This document shows, piece by piece, positions 7,267 through 15,671 of a stretch of 64,000 nt of DNA. The stretch covers positions 62,001-126,000 of the forward strand of contig CALBNS010000087.1 in NCBI GenBank assembly GCA_937896665.1, read 5' to 3'. Positions within the stretch are counted from its first letter, which is position 1. Each line of letters starts with the position of its first letter. Under the pieces are notes generated by a model. The model was not told where the DNA came from and did not search any database. It worked only from the letters and a program-made list of their open reading frames with translations. This DNA is from an uncultured Clostridia bacterium (GTDB lineage: Bacteria; Bacillota; Clostridia; Lachnospirales; Lachnospiraceae). A program made the position numbers and the translations under genes.

Positions 7267-8934
7267 ATGGAAAAAGAAGTAGTTTCAAAAAATTTTATAG
7301 AACAAGAGATTGAAAGGGATTTAAGAGAAGGCGTATATGATACAGTATGCACAAGATTCCCACCGGAACCGAACGGATATCTTCACATTGGACATGCAAA
7401 GTCCATTTTACTCAACTATGGACTTGCACAGAAATATAATGGAACATTTCACATGCGATTTGACGATACGAACCCTACGAAAGAAAGGATCGAATTCGTA
7501 GAGTCAATCAAAGAAGATATTAAGTGGCTTGGTGCAGATTGGAAAGATAATTTATTCTTTGCATCTGGCTATTTTGATATCATGTATGAATGTGCAGTGA
7601 AGTTAATTAAGAAAGGTAAGGCATATGTCTGCGATTTGACACCGGAAGAAATCCGTGAGTATAGAGGTACTTTGACAGAGCCGGGTAAGAACAGTCCGTA
7701 CCGTGACCGTTCAATCGAAGAAAACCTAGAATTGTTTGAAGCGATGAAGAATGGTGAATATGAAGACGGTGAGAGAGTGCTTCGTGCAAAGATTGATATG
7801 GCATCTCCAAATATCAATATGCGTGATCCAATTATCTACCGTGTGGCGCACATGACACATCACAACACCGGTGACAAATGGTGCATTTATCCAATGTATG
7901 ATTTTGCACATCCGATTGAAGATGCAGTTGAGAAGATTACACATTCTATCTGTACATTGGAATTTGAAGATCACAGACCATTATATGACTGGGTTGTAAA
8001 GGAGTGTGAATTTAATCCGGCACCGAGACAGATTGAGTTCGCAAAGATGTATTTGACGAACGTAGTAACCGGAAAGAGATACATCAAGAAACTGGTAGAG
8101 GACGGAATTGTAGACGGATGGGATGACCCAAGACTCGTTTCGATTGCTGCACTTAGAAGACGTGGATTTACACCAGAATCTTTGAAAATGTTTGTGGAAC
8201 TTTGTGGAGTATCTAAGAGCAATAGTTCTGTAGATTATGCGATGTTAGAATACTGCATTCGCGAGGATTTAAAGATGAAGAAACCACGTATGATGGCAGT
8301 TTTAGATCCAATTAAGTTGATTATAGATAATTATCCGGAAGGACAGGTTGAATATTTAGATGTGGCGAATAACCTTGAAAATGAAGAATTAGGATTCAGA
8401 AAAGTACCATTCTGCCGTGAATTATATATTGACAGAGAAGACTTTATGGAAGAACCGCCTAAGAAATATTTCAGACTGTTCCCGGGAAATGAAGTGCGTC
8501 TGATGCATGCGTATTTTGTGAAATGTGAAAGCTTTGTAAAAGATGAAAACGGAAAAGTGACAGAAATTCACTGTACTTATGATCCAGAGACAAAGTGTGG
8601 AACAGGCTTCACGGGACGTAAAGTAAAAGGAACAATCCATTGGGTACCGGCACCATATGCGACAAAAGCAGAAGTGCGTCTGTATGAAAATATTGTGGAT
8701 GAAGAAAAAGGTGTTTACAATAAAGAAGATGGTTCATTGAACCTGAATCCGAATTCATTGACTGTGTTAAAAGATTGTTATTTGGAACCAAGTTTTGATG
8801 GCGTAAAAGCCTATGATAGTTTCCAATTTGTCAGAAATGGATATTTTTGTGTAGATGCAAAAGATTCAAAACCAGATGCACTGGTATTTAATCGTATCGT
8901 ATCGCTCAAGAGTTCGTTTAAGTTACCAAAATAA
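7267..8934 (+). CDS. glnS: Glutaminyl-tRNA synthetase
   Basis: Class Ib synthetase that charges tRNA-Gln directly. The 555-residue protein carries the HIGH motif in 'PPEPNGYLHIGHAKS' (about 32-46) and the KMSKS equivalent 'GVSKSNS', then the two beta-barrel anticodon-binding domains. Length matches GlnRS (about 550), not GltX. Discrimination from GluRS rests on the overall GlnRS-type sequence, for example 'RFDDTNPTKE' and the long C-terminal barrels. The start at 7267 has GAGGAGG upstream. Many Firmicutes lack GlnRS and use the GatCAB transamidation route, so its presence here is worth noting, although it is known in Clostridia. Confidence 0.93.
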   Translation: MEKEVVSKNFIEQEIERDLREGVYDTVCTRFPPEPNGYLHIGHAKSILLNYGLAQKYNGTFHMRFDDTNPTKERIEFVESIKEDIKWLGADWKDNLFFASGYFDIMYECAVKLIKKGKAYVCDLTPEEIREYRGTLTEPGKNSPYRDRSIEENLELFEAMKNGEYEDGERVLRAKIDMASPNINMRDPIIYRVAHMTHHNTGDKWCIYPMYDFAHPIEDAVEKITHSICTLEFEDHRPLYDWVVKECEFNPAPRQIEFAKMYLTNVVTGKRYIKKLVEDGIVDGWDDPRLVSIAALRRRGFTPESLKMFVELCGVSKSNSSVDYAMLEYCIREDLKMKKPRMMAVLDPIKLIIDNYPEGQVEYLDVANNLENEELGFRKVPFCRELYIDREDFMEEPPKKYFRLFPGNEVRLMHAYFVKCESFVKDENGKVTEIHCTYDPETKCGTGFTGRKVKGTIHWVPAPYATKAEVRLYENIVDEEKGVYNKEDGSLNLNPNSLTVLKDCYLEPSFDGVKAYDSFQFVRNGYFCVDAKDSKPDALVFNRIVSLKSSFKLPK

Positions 8935-8941
8935 AATAAAA

Positions 8942-8963
8942 AAGAGTTCGCATGCGAACTCTT
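8942..8963 (-). terminator. Terminator of the small acidic protein gene (minus strand)
   Basis: A 22-base perfect palindrome with AAGAGTTCGC on the left arm and GCGAACTCTT on the right. On the minus strand it is followed by TTTTTTATTTTATTTT, a strong T-tract. Confidence 0.8.
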
Positions 8964-8968
8964 ACAAA

Positions 8969-9000
8969 TGGGACGAGAGAGTAATCTATTCTTCGTCCCA
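8969..9000 (+). terminator. Probable glnS terminator
   Basis: TGGGACGA (8969-8976) pairs with TCGTCCCA (8993-9000) across a 16-base loop and is followed by TAATTTTAT. It lies between glnS and the convergent gene. Confidence 0.5.
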
Positions 9001-9005
9001 TAATT

Positions 9006-9296
9006 TTATGCTTCCTCTTTGTCTTCAGATGTAGAAGATTCTTCTGACACAGGAGCTTCTTCGGTCTGTTCACTGTCAGTTTCTTTTAAATCTTTATTGT
9101 TAATTGTAACATATTCTCGGTCTGGTACAGGTTCAAGGTCATTATCTAAATCGAAATCTTCATCTTCGAAATCGTCTTCAAATTCATCTTCAAAAATGTC
9201 CTCTTCATTACGTTTTTTCAAATATGCAATTCCTGCACCTACTGCGGCACCAACAGCAACAAGTGCTAATAATGATTTTCCTAATTTTTTTGCCAT
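9006..9296 (-). CDS. Small acidic membrane-anchored protein of unknown function
   Basis: The 96-residue protein begins with a Lys-rich start and a glycine/alanine-rich hydrophobic segment ('ALVAVGAAVGAGIAYL', about 10-25), then 'KKR' and a strongly acidic tail of Glu and Asp running almost to the C-terminus. It looks like a short single-pass protein with the acidic part in the cytoplasm. No conserved function recognised. The start has GAAAGGAG. A long perfect inverted repeat lies over its promoter region (9320-9348). Confidence 0.75.
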   Translation of the reverse strand: MAKKLGKSLLALVAVGAAVGAGIAYLKKRNEEDIFEDEFEDDFEDEDFDLDNDLEPVPDREYVTINNKDLKETDSEQTEEAPVSEESSTSEDKEEA

Positions 9297-9319
9297 CGCT
9301 ATTCTCCTTTCTGAATAAC

Positions 9320-9348
9320 AGTATTATAATTAAGAATATTATAATACT
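9320..9348. repeat. Perfect 11-bp inverted repeat in the 9006-9296 / cls intergenic region
   Basis: AGTATTATAAT (9320-9330), seven bases, ATTATAATACT (9338-9348). Both arms contain TATAAT-like sequences, so it may be an operator overlapping a promoter or a pair of promoters facing both ways. Confidence 0.6.
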
Positions 9349-9446
9349 ATCAGACAAAAAATAAAAGGGGAAAAGAGTCGATTATTGTGTAACTTTATAA
9401 ATTGTGTTAGACTAAGTTATAAATTCAGTAACAAGGGGGCGGTACA

Positions 9447-11006
9447 ATGGAGATGGAACCGGTAAAAAAGGCGAAAAAAGGTATTTTTCATATGATGTTT
9501 AGCCACATATCAGTATTGGTTGTATTGTTGGTGCTTCAGATTGTTGCTTTGATTAGGATAGCTACATATTTGGGACATTATGCAACGTATGCTTATGCGT
9601 TTTTTGTGATTCTGTCTATTGTGACAGTAGTTTATATTATTAATACTAATATTAATCCTGCATTTAAGATGTCGTGGATTTTATTTATTTTACTTGTTCC
9701 CATTGTTGGCGTTGTTTTTTATATTTTTATGAACACACAGTTATCTACAAAATATTTGGGAAAAAGGTTTGAAACGCTTGGTGATGCAACGAAATTTTAT
9801 ATGAAGCAGGAGCGAGAGGTGTTGGATGACTTGTGTCTTTCAAAACCGGCGAATGCCAAACTGGCATATTATCTGGATAGTCAGGTTTCCTTTCCGACAC
9901 ATCGTAATACAAAGGTAACTTATTTTCCATCTGGAGAGAGTAAATTTGAAGCCATGAAAGAGCAGCTTAGAAAGGCGGAAAAATACATCTTTTTGGAATA
10001 TTTTATCGTAGAAGAAGGGGAAATGTGGAATTCAATCCTCGAGATTTTAAAAGATAAGGTAAAGCAAGGTGTAGAAGTAAGGTTTATGTACGATGGTATG
10101 TGCAGTATCATACTTTTACCACGAAATTATCCAAAAGAGATGCAGTGTGCAGGCATCCAATGTAAGATGTTCAATCCAATCAGACCGGTTCTTTCTTCAT
10201 ATCAGAACAACAGAGATCATAGAAAAATATGCGTCATTGATGGTAAAGTTGCATTTAATGGAGGTATTAATCTGGCTGACGAATATATTAACCAAAAGCT
10301 GCGTTTTGGACATTGGAAGGATACCGCAGTTATGCTCGAAGGAGAGGCTGTGCAGAGTTTTACGATGATGTTTCTGCAAATGTGGAATGTAAATGTCAGA
10401 CTGCAGGAGGACTTTTCCAAATATATCACACCAAAATCAGATCATTTTAGAAGGGAACTTGGTTTTGTACTTCCGTACGGAGATAGCCCATATGACCATG
10501 AAAATGTCGGAGAACAGGTTTATTTTCATATTCTGAATCATGCAAAGAAATATGTTCATATTATGACTCCATATTTGATTATTGATAATGAAATGCTTAC
10601 AAATCTCACATATGCAGCGAAATGTGGAATAGAAGTGATTATTATCATGCCGCATATTCCGGACAAATGGTATGCGTTCTGGGTGGCGCGGACATATTAT
10701 GAGGAGTTAATTCACGCAGGAGTACAAATTTACGAATATACGAAAGGATTCGTGCATGCCAAAGTCTTTGTATCTGACAATGATACTGCCACGGTAGGCA
10801 CAATTAATTTGGATTACCGAAGTCTGTATCATCACTTTGAATGCGGCACATTTATTTACAATAACCCGGTAGTATGGGAGATTGAAAGCGACTTCCAGGA
10901 AACATTAAAAAAATGTGAAAAGGTTACTATGGAAAGTTTGAAATCAAGAAATATTGTAGAACGTGTTGTTGGAAGGGTGTTAAGGCTACTTGCTCCATTG
11001 ATGTAA
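9447..11006 (+). CDS. cls: Cardiolipin synthase
   Basis: Phospholipase D-type enzyme that condenses two phosphatidylglycerols to cardiolipin in the membrane. The 519-residue protein has two N-terminal transmembrane segments (about 20-42 and 46-66, with a third hydrophobic stretch near 72-92) and two HKD catalytic motifs: H-x-K-x4-D in 'HRKICVID' (about 257) and in 'HAKVFVSD' (about 440). Length and order match bacterial Cls. A GGGGGC site precedes the ATG. It is followed by a strong bidirectional terminator shared with asnA. Confidence 0.93.
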   Translation: MEMEPVKKAKKGIFHMMFSHISVLVVLLVLQIVALIRIATYLGHYATYAYAFFVILSIVTVVYIINTNINPAFKMSWILFILLVPIVGVVFYIFMNTQLSTKYLGKRFETLGDATKFYMKQEREVLDDLCLSKPANAKLAYYLDSQVSFPTHRNTKVTYFPSGESKFEAMKEQLRKAEKYIFLEYFIVEEGEMWNSILEILKDKVKQGVEVRFMYDGMCSIILLPRNYPKEMQCAGIQCKMFNPIRPVLSSYQNNRDHRKICVIDGKVAFNGGINLADEYINQKLRFGHWKDTAVMLEGEAVQSFTMMFLQMWNVNVRLQEDFSKYITPKSDHFRRELGFVLPYGDSPYDHENVGEQVYFHILNHAKKYVHIMTPYLIIDNEMLTNLTYAAKCGIEVIIIMPHIPDKWYAFWVARTYYEELIHAGVQIYEYTKGFVHAKVFVSDNDTATVGTINLDYRSLYHHFECGTFIYNNPVVWEIESDFQETLKKCEKVTMESLKSRNIVERVVGRVLRLLAPLM

Positions 11007-11035
11007 TAAAATGAGGAATTGAAGGTTTAGTTAAA

Positions 11036-11066
11036 AACAGGTGTTGCCAATCTGGCAACACCTGTT
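11036..11066. terminator. Bidirectional terminator between cls and asnA
   Basis: AACAGGTGTTGCCA, a 3-base loop and TGGCAACACCTGTT, followed by TTTTTA on the plus strand and TTTTTAA on the minus strand. Confidence 0.88.
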
Positions 11067-11077
11067 TTTATGTAATC

Positions 11078-12088
11078 TTATAAGAGTTGTATTCCTTGTT
11101 CTGTCGCAGCAGAAACAATGTGCTGTGGCCATGTGGAAGACTGTACCTCGCCGATGTGTGCTTTTCGCAGACAATACATGCAGATACGTGACTGACCAAT
11201 TCCACCACCGATTGTGTATGGTAGTTCGTGGTTCAGAAGCGCTTTCTGAAATTCCAGTTTAGCACGCTCCGGACAACCGGCCAATTCTAACTGATTTTTT
11301 AAAGCGGCCTCGTCAACTCGAACGCCCATAGAAGACAATTCGAGAGCAATATCAAGTACCGGATAGTACACAATTATATCGCCATTTAAATTCCAATCAT
11401 CATAGTCTGGGGCACGGCCATCGTGTCTTTGACCGGAAATTAATGTTTTGCCGATTTGAGAAACAAATACAGCTCCTTTTTCTTTTGCAATATTATATTC
11501 TCTTTCCTTTGGTGTAAGAGATGGATACATATTCTCCAATTCCTGTGATGTGATAAATGTAATCTCCTCTGGAAGAAGTTTTTCAATATAATTATACCTT
11601 TTCGAAATGTATTCCTCTGTCTCTTTTAAGGCAGCATACACTTTGCGTACGGTGTAATATAATGTTTCTGTGTTGCGCTCTTCCTTGGAAATCACTTTTT
11701 CCCAATCCCATTGATCCACATAAATCGAATGAATGTTATCAGTATCTTCATCTCTTCGAATGGCATTCATATCTGTATATAGGCCTTCACCAGAATGGAA
11801 GCCGTATCGTTTTAATGCATAACGTTTCCATTTTGCAAGAGAATGTACGATTTCAACAACACTGTCGCTTTGCTCTTTGATTCCAAAAGCGACAGGTCGT
11901 TCTGTTCCGTTCAAATTGTCGTTCAACCCGGATTCCGGTTTCACGAATAATGGTGCAGAAACACGTGTGAGATGCAGTGACTTCGCAAGTGCCCTCTCAA
12001 AGTGGTCTTTTATTTCTTTGATGGCAACCTCAGTCTCCCTAATTGTAAGTGGGGAACGATAACCATTCGGTATAATTAAATGTTCCAT
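11078..12088 (-). CDS. asnA: Aspartate-ammonia ligase
   Basis: AsnA makes asparagine from aspartate, ammonia and ATP and is related to class II aminoacyl-tRNA synthetases. The protein has 336 residues from the ATG at 12088, the usual size (about 330). Family signatures include 'RVSAPLFVKPESGLNDNLNG' (about 42-61), 'VHSLAKWKRYAL' and 'HSIYVDQWDWE', and the C-terminal 'GGGIGQSRICMYCL' motif-3-like segment. The start was placed at 12088 because AAAGGAG is eight bases upstream; a GTG at 12097 overlaps the ribosome site. A TTGACA promoter element lies at 12142-12147 on the minus strand. Monocistronic, convergent with cls. Confidence 0.95.
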   Translation of the reverse strand: MEHLIIPNGYRSPLTIRETEVAIKEIKDHFERALAKSLHLTRVSAPLFVKPESGLNDNLNGTERPVAFGIKEQSDSVVEIVHSLAKWKRYALKRYGFHSGEGLYTDMNAIRRDEDTDNIHSIYVDQWDWEKVISKEERNTETLYYTVRKVYAALKETEEYISKRYNYIEKLLPEEITFITSQELENMYPSLTPKEREYNIAKEKGAVFVSQIGKTLISGQRHDGRAPDYDDWNLNGDIIVYYPVLDIALELSSMGVRVDEAALKNQLELAGCPERAKLEFQKALLNHELPYTIGGGIGQSRICMYCLRKAHIGEVQSSTWPQHIVSAATEQGIQLL

Positions 12089-12241
12089 AGCCGTCACTCC
12101 TTTAACAAATAAGTATTAGTGTAGTAGTATTGTTTAGTATATGTCAAGAGAAAATAAAAAAATAAACAAAAAAATCATTTTTTTCATTTATGTAAAATAT
12201 ACTGATATAGTCAGAGTTTGACGTGAAATGGAGGAGTGAGA

Positions 12242-12400
12242 ATGAATAAGGCTGGAAAAGAAGTTAGTCGCGAAATTATTTCTATTGAGGAATATTTAGA
12301 TAAACGGCGAAAAATAAGAGAAACGGAAAAAAAGAGGCCCTGTCTTAGTGTGGACAGAACCTGGAGTGCGATACAAATTATTCTAAAGTGTCAGAATTAG
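12242..12400 (+). CDS. Possible small protein, 52 residues (doubtful)
   Basis: A short frame with a good GGAGGAG ribosome site five bases before the ATG. The first ~33 residues are highly charged ('SIEEYLDKRRKIRETEKKR'), but the rest is encoded across the terminator of the opposite-strand gene (12335-12362) and overlaps that gene's 3' end. It may be a small basic protein, or the remnant of a longer gene cut short by rearrangement. Confidence 0.3.
   Translation: MNKAGKEVSREIISIEEYLDKRRKIRETEKKRPCLSVDRTWSAIQIILKCQN
12335..12362 (-). terminator. Terminator of the two-TM protein gene
   Basis: Read on the minus strand: AGGTTCTGTC, an 8-base loop, GACAGGGCCT (10 bp with G-U pairs), then CTTTTTTTCC. 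Confidence 0.82.
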
Positions 12401-12605
12401 AATCCTTATCGTTTCCTTTAGATATCTTATAAAATAACATGTACGCATACAAAAGAACCGGCAATAGAATTGTTGCTGCAATAGAAGCTTTGAAAAAACT
12501 CATAGATTTTGCTGAATCTGTAAATGCAAAAATGATTGTGCATAAGTAAAGTGCCACAAGTACTATTACACCAATGATTGCAAGTATTCGTTTGATTTGT
12601 TTCAT
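12378..12605 (-). CDS. Small two-TM membrane protein of unknown function
   Basis: 75 residues with two hydrophobic segments (about 8-29 and 40-61) and a short charged C-terminus. The basic N-terminus 'MKQIKR' suggests it stays inside. No family recognised. An AGGAG site lies nine bases before the ATG and a good terminator follows, so it looks like a real single-gene unit. Confidence 0.65.
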   Translation of the reverse strand: MKQIKRILAIIGVIVLVALYLCTIIFAFTDSAKSMSFFKASIAATILLPVLLYAYMLFYKISKGNDKDSNSDTLE

Positions 12606-12743
12606 AAATTCATTCTCCTAACATAATAGTAAGCTTATTATAACGTCGAGATTTAGAAATTGCAAATAGAAAGTATTGACCAATGTACAGATAAAATGCT
12701 ATGATACAAAAATGGAGTACAAAGATACAAAGGAGATAGAAAA

Positions 12744-13244
12744 ATGACATTATTAGAACAATGGCGAGAGACGGCTTATTCTCAGGAGATGGATAAGACT
12801 ACATTACAGAAATTCTGGGCTACTTATTTTCAGATTGAGAAAGGGATTTATGAGCAGTTATTGACGAATCCGGATGAAGAAGTTAAAGGGACTGTAAAGG
12901 AACTTGCAGAAAAATACAATGTGGAACTATTTACAATGGTTGGATTTTTAGATGGTATTAATGACAGCTTGAAAGAAGCGAATCCAATCGAGACAATGGA
13001 AGAAGATACAGTCGTAAGCCTTGGATTTGACAAAGAAAAGTTATATAAAAATATGGTAGATGCAAAAGCAGACTGGCTTTATGAACTGCCACAGTGGAAT
13101 GATATTTTTACACCAGAGAAACAAAAAGAACTATATAAAGAACAGAAAAATTCAGGTACAGTCCGTAAAGAGAAGAAAATCGGAAGAAATGATCCATGTC
13201 CATGTGGAAGCGGCAAGAAATATAAAAAATGCTGTGGAAAATAA
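12744..13244 (+). CDS. SEC-C motif protein
   Basis: The 166-residue protein ends in a SEC-C zinc-binding module: 'GRNDPCPCGSGKKYKKCCGK' (147-166), with the C-x-C-x8-C-C ligand arrangement also found at the end of SecA. The preceding ~140 residues are mostly helical and acidic, with no recognised domain. SEC-C modules bind zinc and often mediate contacts with SecB, the ribosome or nucleic acid, but the role of this protein is unknown. An AAGGAGAT site precedes the ATG. Confidence 0.85.
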   Translation: MTLLEQWRETAYSQEMDKTTLQKFWATYFQIEKGIYEQLLTNPDEEVKGTVKELAEKYNVELFTMVGFLDGINDSLKEANPIETMEEDTVVSLGFDKEKLYKNMVDAKADWLYELPQWNDIFTPEKQKELYKEQKNSGTVRKEKKIGRNDPCPCGSGKKYKKCCGK

Positions 13245-13313
13245 TGGGACCGTATATTTGAAAGGAAGACTGGCAACAATAATCCTGTAATAAAGAACAG
13301 GAGGAATATAATC

Positions 13314-13628
13314 ATGCCAGAATTGAGATGTACAGTCCAGACCTGCAAACACAATAAGCAGTTTTATTGTGATCTGGATCAGATTGAGGTAGGCGGTGAT
13401 TCGGCTACTACTGCAAGAGAGACGCTTTGTGCAAGTTTCGTTGAGCGAAAAGGTGATGAATACAGCAATGTAACAGGTGCAGCATCGCCAACAAGTGATA
13501 TTGACTGTAAGGCGACAAAGTGTATGTATAACGAACAGTGCAAGTGTCATGCAGGTAAAATTAGCGTGGAAGGAAGCAGTGCCTGTCAGAATGATGAGAC
13601 AGAATGTGCGACATTCACATATAAGTAA
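13314..13628 (+). CDS. DUF1540 protein with two repeats
   Basis: 104 residues made of two copies of the DUF1540 pattern, each with four cysteines: 'LRCTVQTCKHNKQFYCDL...C' (about 4-42) and 'IDCKATKCMYNEQCKCHA...C' (about 62-99). These small Cys-rich proteins are frequent in Clostridia and probably bind metal; their role is not established. It lies 69 bases after the SEC-C gene, another metal-binding small protein, and has its own AGGAGG site. Confidence 0.9.
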   Translation: MPELRCTVQTCKHNKQFYCDLDQIEVGGDSATTARETLCASFVERKGDEYSNVTGAASPTSDIDCKATKCMYNEQCKCHAGKISVEGSSACQNDETECATFTYK

Positions 13629-13642
13629 TAATAGGTGATAGT

Positions 13643-13679
13643 GAGAGAGTAATGCAAGCTTGTGTTGCTCTCTCTTTTT
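13643..13679 (+). terminator. Terminator of the DUF1540 gene
   Basis: GAGAGAG (13643-13649) pairs with CTCTCTC (13668-13674), followed by five T. Confidence 0.82.
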
Positions 13680-13682
13680 GGG

Positions 13683-13712
13683 TTGACTACTATAAGCACT
13701 ACGAGTTATAAT
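13683..13712 (+). promoter_or_regulatory. Promoter of metA
   Basis: TTGACT (13683-13688), an 18-base spacer and TATAAT (13707-13712). No SAM riboswitch or T-box fits in the ~40 bases between it and the gene. Confidence 0.75.
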
Positions 13713-13753
13713 GTGAAATATGCGAAGAAAAGAGGGCAGGAGGAGGAAAACTT

Positions 13754-14662
13754 ATGCCGATTAGAGTGCAGAATGATTTGCCGGTAAAAGAAATATTAGA
13801 ACGTGAGAATATATTTGTAATGGACGAATTTCGTGCGATGCATCAGGATATTCGTCCGCTAAAGGTAGGACTTTTGAATTTAATGCCTTTAAAAGAAGAC
13901 ACAGAACTTCAGATTTTGCGTTCACTTTCTAACACACCGCTTCAGGTGGATGTGATATTTGTGAATGTCTCAAGTCATGAGTCAAAGAATACGTCAACCA
14001 GCCATCTGAATAAATTTTATATGCCATTTAGTGAGATTAAGAATCAGAAATTTGATGGTTTTATTATTACAGGTGCACCAGTAGAGCAGATGCCTTTTGA
14101 AGAAGTAGATTATTGGGAAGAATTAAAGGAAATTATGGAGTGGACAAAGAACCATGTAACTTCTACGATGCATTTATGCTGGGGAGCACAGGCAGGGCTT
14201 TATTATCATTACGGGATTGGTAAAGTGCAGACAGATGCCAAGATCTTTGGCGTGTTTGAACATCACGTGAAAAACAGAAAGACGCCACTCGTTCGAGGAT
14301 TTGATGACGTGTTTTATGCACCACATTCCCGTCATACCACGATTCCGGCAGAGGAAATACAAAAAAAAGAAAGTCTGGTTATTCTTGCAGAATCAGAGGA
14401 TGCAGGTGTGTTTCTGGCAATGGAAAAGACTGGAAAACAGATTTTTGTGATGGGACATCCGGAGTATGACCGTGTAACGTTACATAACGAGTATATGAGA
14501 GATAAGAACAAAGGATTAGATATTCAGGTGCCAAAGAACTATTATAAAGATGATAATTGTGAGAACAGGCCGTTGCTTACATGGCGTGCTCATGCGAATA
14601 ATCTTTATACAAACTGGCTAAATTATTATGTTTATCAGGTAACTCCATATGATCTTTGTTAA
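13754..14662 (+). CDS. metA: Homoserine O-acetyltransferase (MetA family)
   Basis: Acylates the hydroxyl of L-homoserine in methionine synthesis. The 302-residue protein has the MetA catalytic residues at canonical positions: Cys142 in 'HLCWGAQAG', His235 and Glu237 in 'MGHPEYDR'. Residue 111 is glutamate ('GAPVEQMPFEEV'); in this family Glu111 goes with acetyl-CoA use and Gly111 with succinyl-CoA use, so the product is probably O-acetylhomoserine even though many databases label the family succinyltransferase. AGGAGGAGG precedes the ATG. No other methionine gene is adjacent. Confidence 0.93.
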   Translation: MPIRVQNDLPVKEILERENIFVMDEFRAMHQDIRPLKVGLLNLMPLKEDTELQILRSLSNTPLQVDVIFVNVSSHESKNTSTSHLNKFYMPFSEIKNQKFDGFIITGAPVEQMPFEEVDYWEELKEIMEWTKNHVTSTMHLCWGAQAGLYYHYGIGKVQTDAKIFGVFEHHVKNRKTPLVRGFDDVFYAPHSRHTTIPAEEIQKKESLVILAESEDAGVFLAMEKTGKQIFVMGHPEYDRVTLHNEYMRDKNKGLDIQVPKNYYKDDNCENRPLLTWRAHANNLYTNWLNYYVYQVTPYDLC

Positions 14663-14814
14663 AGCATTGAAAATTTTGATATAAATTGATACTATTTTGT
14701 AGATAGTGGAGTTAAAATGGAAATTTTTGAGTTTGTAAGTGGAGACGCTTTTATATGTTATTTGGGCGATAATCTCTTTTTGTAATATCCATAAATTTTC
14801 TGCCTTTTCATTAA

Positions 14815-14846
14815 AATAGGAGAGAGTATTAAAACTCCCTCCTATT
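14815..14846. terminator. Hairpin downstream of metA
   Basis: AATAGGAGAGAGT and ACTCCCTCCTATT pair over 13 positions with one mismatch and a 6-base loop, followed by AGTTTTATTT. It lies 150 bases after metA. The bases between 14663 and 14815 hold nothing else I can support. Confidence 0.45.
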
Positions 14847-14915
14847 AGTTTTATTTGCAAGTGTTTCAGCGTCATTCATTCAGTAAAGTTTAATATCTTC
14901 TATAGAAAGTAAAAA

Positions 14916-14935
14916 GCCCCAATTTAAATTGGGGC
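14916..14935 (-). terminator. Terminator overlapping the end of the DUF6512-like gene
   Basis: A perfect 20-base palindrome (GCCCCAATTT / AAATTGGGGC) followed by TTTTTAC on the minus strand. The gene's own stop codon lies inside it. Confidence 0.8.
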
Positions 14936-15427
14936 GGTAAATAATCCTATACTTGGTGGGAAAAAGGTGAACAATATGAAACATATGAAGAAGGCACATA
15001 CTGCAATAAAAAGCAAGAATGTGTAATTTTGTAATCGACAAGATGATGTTAATTTGTACACAGCACAAAATGTAATAATGACAGCTAATATAAAGGTAAA
15101 GAAATCTAATATAAATAAATTATAACCGAGTACTCCTGTGTAAGTATAGAAAATAATTGGTATAAGGGCAGTTCCAACTAAAGTACCAAATAATAATGCA
15201 GAAGTAATGCAAGGGTAGTTTTCTTTTAATTTTGGCATTGAAATTAAAGAGAATAGCAACATGGGAAAGAATATTAGTTTCATATGCTCCCACGTTGATT
15301 CATTTGTTGGGGTAAATAATCCTACTATAAAGTTATTATTTGACCACTCGTAGAAAAAATGAGCGAGAGTCCCTAATATTATCACAAATGCGGTTCCAAT
15401 TATCGTATAACGCTTTAATTGATTCAT
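14924..15427 (-). CDS. DUF6512-like integral membrane protein
   Basis: 167 residues, with five hydrophobic segments (about 8-25, 48-64, 75-96, 100-121 and 135-155). The segment 'HFFYEWSNNNFIVGLFTPTNESTWEHMKL' is characteristic of a small membrane family of Clostridia (DUF6512, named from memory); its conserved Asn, Glu, Trp and His residues are near membrane ends. Function unknown. The ATG at 15427 has AGAGGTGA upstream; a TTG one codon earlier is less likely. Confidence 0.75.
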   Translation of the reverse strand: MNQLKRYTIIGTAFVIILGTLAHFFYEWSNNNFIVGLFTPTNESTWEHMKLIFFPMLLFSLISMPKLKENYPCITSALLFGTLVGTALIPIIFYTYTGVLGYNLFILDFFTFILAVIITFCAVYKLTSSCRLQNYTFLLFIAVCAFFICFILFTFFPPSIGLFTAPI

Positions 15428-15619
15428 CAAATCACCTCTGGGATATTATATGTAACAAGAAATTAAATAATTAATCTAAATAAGATTATAGGAACGACAT
15501 CATTAAAATAATTGGCAGTCATAATCGTAAGTTTTGTCAAGGACAATGATTTATTTTTGCTTGAAAAAATAGCTGAAATTTGATAATCATTTTTGTGTAT
15601 TATTTCTGAAAGAATAATG
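15428..15619. other. A+T-rich spacer upstream of nrdD with no gene seen
   Basis: This is the left part of a 313-base gap between the DUF6512-like gene and nrdD. I see no credible coding frame in it. A small palindrome TTGTC-AAG-GACAA lies at about 15535-15547. The right part of the gap holds the nrdD promoter and a possible operator. Confidence 0.5.
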
Positions 15620-15648
15620 TTGACGATACGAAACTCGAATGATAGTAT
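15620..15648 (+). promoter_or_regulatory. Promoter of nrdD
   Basis: TTGACG (15620-15625), a 17-base spacer and TAGTAT (15643-15648). Transcription would begin near 15655, so an in-frame upstream start at 15639 is excluded. Confidence 0.7.
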
Positions 15649-15671
15649 ATTTAGTACACGACAATACATCA

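Noticed and set aside
8942..8963. A 22-base perfect palindrome considered as an operator or recombination site
   Set aside because: The T-rich tract following it on the minus strand and its place after the gene stop explain it as a terminator.
13680..13753. Possible SAM riboswitch or T-box upstream of metA
   Set aside because: The gap between promoter and start is under 45 bases and has neither motif.
14717..14785. A 22-codon frame after metA (MEIFEFVSGD...) with a weak GTGGAG site
   Set aside because: Too short to support without expression data, and no family resemblance.
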